Shown here one piece after another: positions 62,079 to 64,000 of a DNA stretch of 64,000 nucleotides. The stretch spans positions 124,001 through 188,000 of the forward strand of contig VZRS01009483.1 of the NCBI GenBank assembly GCA_013398055.1, written 5' to 3'. The notes beneath the pieces are model-generated. The model had not been told where the DNA came from, ran no database searches, and saw only the letters and a program-made list of their open reading frames with translations. The DNA comes from Ifrita kowaldi (Eukaryota; Chordata; Aves; Passeriformes; Cinclosomatidae). Numbering within the stretch: the stretch's first letter is position 1; each line of letters begins with the position of its first letter. A program made the position numbers and the translations under genes.

Positions 62079-63729
62079 ATGACAGTGAAGGTGCAGAAGA
62101 TATTAGAGAATGGAGTCTTTTTCTTTTAAAGGTCTCTGTCATTGATGTGACTGAAGCAGCAAATCCACTCTGATAAAGCAAAATTCTTCATAGCCAGAAA
62201 GGATTGGACTGAACTTCCCCCTCTGAATGGGGAAGCAGGGGAGAGCAAACATAATGGAAATGCACTGCCAAACTGCTGCTCTCGTGTCCTGCTGAGCTGG
62301 AGGAACGATTCAAATCTGTGACAGTACCTGTCTCTCATGCCTTGCCTCCACTCCGGCCCTCACTTGCCTCTAAATTAGTATTGTGGAGGAGGAAACAGAG
62401 GGACAGAGTCCCAGTGCATGGCCCTTGTCTTCCCCACAGGTAAAACTCAGACCAGAGAGGAAGGAAGGGAACTGTTCCATGCGTGTGGGTATAGACTCCA
62501 ATGAGTGTAGGCTAACATGTGAGGCCAACCATGTTATTGCTTGTGGGGTTTGGTCCTTAGTGCTGGAGAGGACAGGGAGACTAGTGAAGTCAGCTGCTGC
62601 AGGACTTTGTGTGTGATACATTGACAGAGAATTTAAACTAGAAACCTCAGGAGAGACGTACAGTTATTTTCCTGTCAGCCAAGATTCTGCAAATTGACTT
62701 CAGGCTCTGTTTGTTTGATTCTCTCTAGCTGGATATTAGTTGTTTTTAGTTACTGCCACTGACCTCACCTTTTTGTTAATGGCTAGGAATTTAAAAGGGT
62801 GTCCTGATGGTGAGAAGACATAAATTTAACACTCTTGTGAGGAACTAGGAATACAATTCTTCCGGTCTTCCATGAGAATTTTTATTTCTATTTGAATCCT
62901 AAAAGCACCTTTTCCTCCCACCACTGCAAGGGTTAGATCTGAATTTTTGTTTGAATAAAGCTGCCAAACCAAGTGTTCAAAACCTGTGTAAAAACACACA
63001 AAGAAACTGCTGTGCTGCAGTAATATTGGAAACAAAAGCCATTCTCTCATTTCATTTAACACTATGGATCAGCAAAGAGGGAATTAAAGGTATTCTGATT
63101 GCTATTTGATTTTGTATCTCCCAAGAAAATTAATTAAATTAGTGTTTTGTTTAATAATACTTAATGAAAAAAACCCCAACCCCAAGGGATTGTTTGGCTT
63201 GTTTAACCATCCAGGTCTAGAAATCCTAGTGAATCACCTCTGAAGTCAAAAGGAGGTGTTGCAGAAGCAGACTTTATGCAGAATGGAAGAAAGACAGTTC
63301 TTCATTTTCTTGGGTGACAATTCAGCATTGAAAGATTGCTTTATGCTAAAATTGCAAGTAGTAGATTTGCCACTGTAATCTTTTCAGTATCTCCATCCCT
63401 TTCTATGATGATGGTAGTTACCTATTTAGGTCTCTTTCTGAGCTGTCTGGTAATTATTGCTGTATTGTACTGCTGTAGTTCAACGAAGCTGGAACTGGAT
63501 GCACAGGTCCCTTGCTTGGTTATGTGCATGCACCCCATCACGGCTATGGAAGTCTGACACTGCTGAACAACCTTTATTTCAAAATGCATAGTAGAAAATG
63601 TCACATTTGCAGATAAAGAGTGAACATTCCTATCTATGCAGGCAGAGCTGATTTTCTCCCTCCAAATAAATATCACAGTTCCTTGGGAAACTGTCTTTTA
63701 TTGATGGATCCCAAAATAGCCTCCTTAAA

Positions 63730-63780
63730 CCTTTCAGTCAGACTTAAGCCTTTCAGTCAGACTTAAGCCTTTCAGTCAGA
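63730..63780. repeat. 19-bp tandem repeat, 2.7 copies
   Basis: Units cctttcagtcagacttaag at 63730-63748 and 63749-63767 are identical. A third partial copy runs to 63780. The perfect identity suggests a recent duplication or a length-variable locus. Confidence 0.95.
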
Positions 63781-64000
63781 ATGGTCTGATGTCAGATCTA
63801 CAAAAGTTATGTTGCCTAAATTATAAGCTTGATTTACTTTTTGGATATATGAATTCAAATGTGTTCTTTGCAAATCCTAGCAATTTTGGCGTAATCAGAA
63901 GAGATTACATGCAATTTCATTGTCACTGAAATGAACATCCACAAGGCTGCAAAGCACAGGCAAGACAGCGTTCTTTTCTGTAGGAATAATAGCCCACTGT

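Larger units (their letters stand above)
58261..64000. other. Unique non-coding sequence, no gene seen
   Basis: No exon, RNA gene or transposon was recognised to the end of the window. Open frames are at most 114 codons (60051-60395 plus) and carry no known domain. Two hairpins near 62.0 kb and a tandem repeat near 63.75 kb are listed separately. Confidence 0.55.

Noticed and set aside
63336..63557. 73-codon frame with a hydrophobic, membrane-like stretch
   Set aside because: Hydrophobic runs are common in T-rich DNA; no start or exon support.

Overview
This window looks like non-coding nuclear DNA from a bird. The main evidence is a scatter of 5'-truncated CR1 retrotransposon copies. The younger ones end in the avian CR1 3' tail (variants of ATTCTATGATTCTGTG). 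There is also a solo endogenous-retrovirus LTR of a type widespread in birds. I see no mammalian L1 or Alu sequence. Recognisable interspersed repeats cover only a few kilobases of the 64, which fits a compact avian genome. The species cannot be named from this. A single N at 58150 shows it comes from an assembly with at least one unresolved join.

I found no protein-coding gene, tRNA gene or rRNA gene that I can support. Open frames reach about 158 codons at most. None encodes a domain I recognise, and several are explained by repeats, such as the 18-bp minisatellite that is open on both strands. The window is probably intergenic, or inside one or more very long introns of a gene whose exons lie outside it. 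The sequence alone does not separate these options.

Layout. 1-3640: unique sequence with one plausible poly(A) signal near 2028. 3640-4195: a G/T-rich low-complexity run, then a CR1 on the plus strand. 4196-21480: unique sequence, including a palindromic TAAT-rich cluster near 5550 and a 2.2-kb AT-rich stretch (17.8-20.0 kb). 21.48-24.83 kb: an ancient CR1 remnant, another old CR1 and a possible MIR-like SINE. 24.83-31.27 kb: unique sequence. 31.27-31.9 kb: two CR1 copies in tandem orientation. 33.02-33.19 kb: an 18/19-bp minisatellite. 34.46-45.55 kb: two more CR1 copies, two ancient CR1 remnants, a tRNA-like SINE candidate, a perfect 13-bp hairpin with an octamer motif, simple repeats and a CpG-rich patch. 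48.5-49.0 kb: a minus-strand CR1. 51.8-52.4 kb: a solo LTR flanked by a probable 5-bp target duplication. 58.04-58.26 kb: a 110-bp duplication abutting the N, probably an assembly artefact. 58.26-64 kb: unique sequence with two adjacent hairpins near 62.0 kb and a 19-bp tandem repeat near 63.75 kb.

No genes work together here. What can be read is a layered history of transposon insertion, from old amniote-type CR1 to younger avian CR1 and an ERV LTR, plus some candidate regulatory motifs that need conservation data. I did not find a convincing new biological system. The most solid unusual observations are the assembly duplication, the E-box minisatellite and the LTR.
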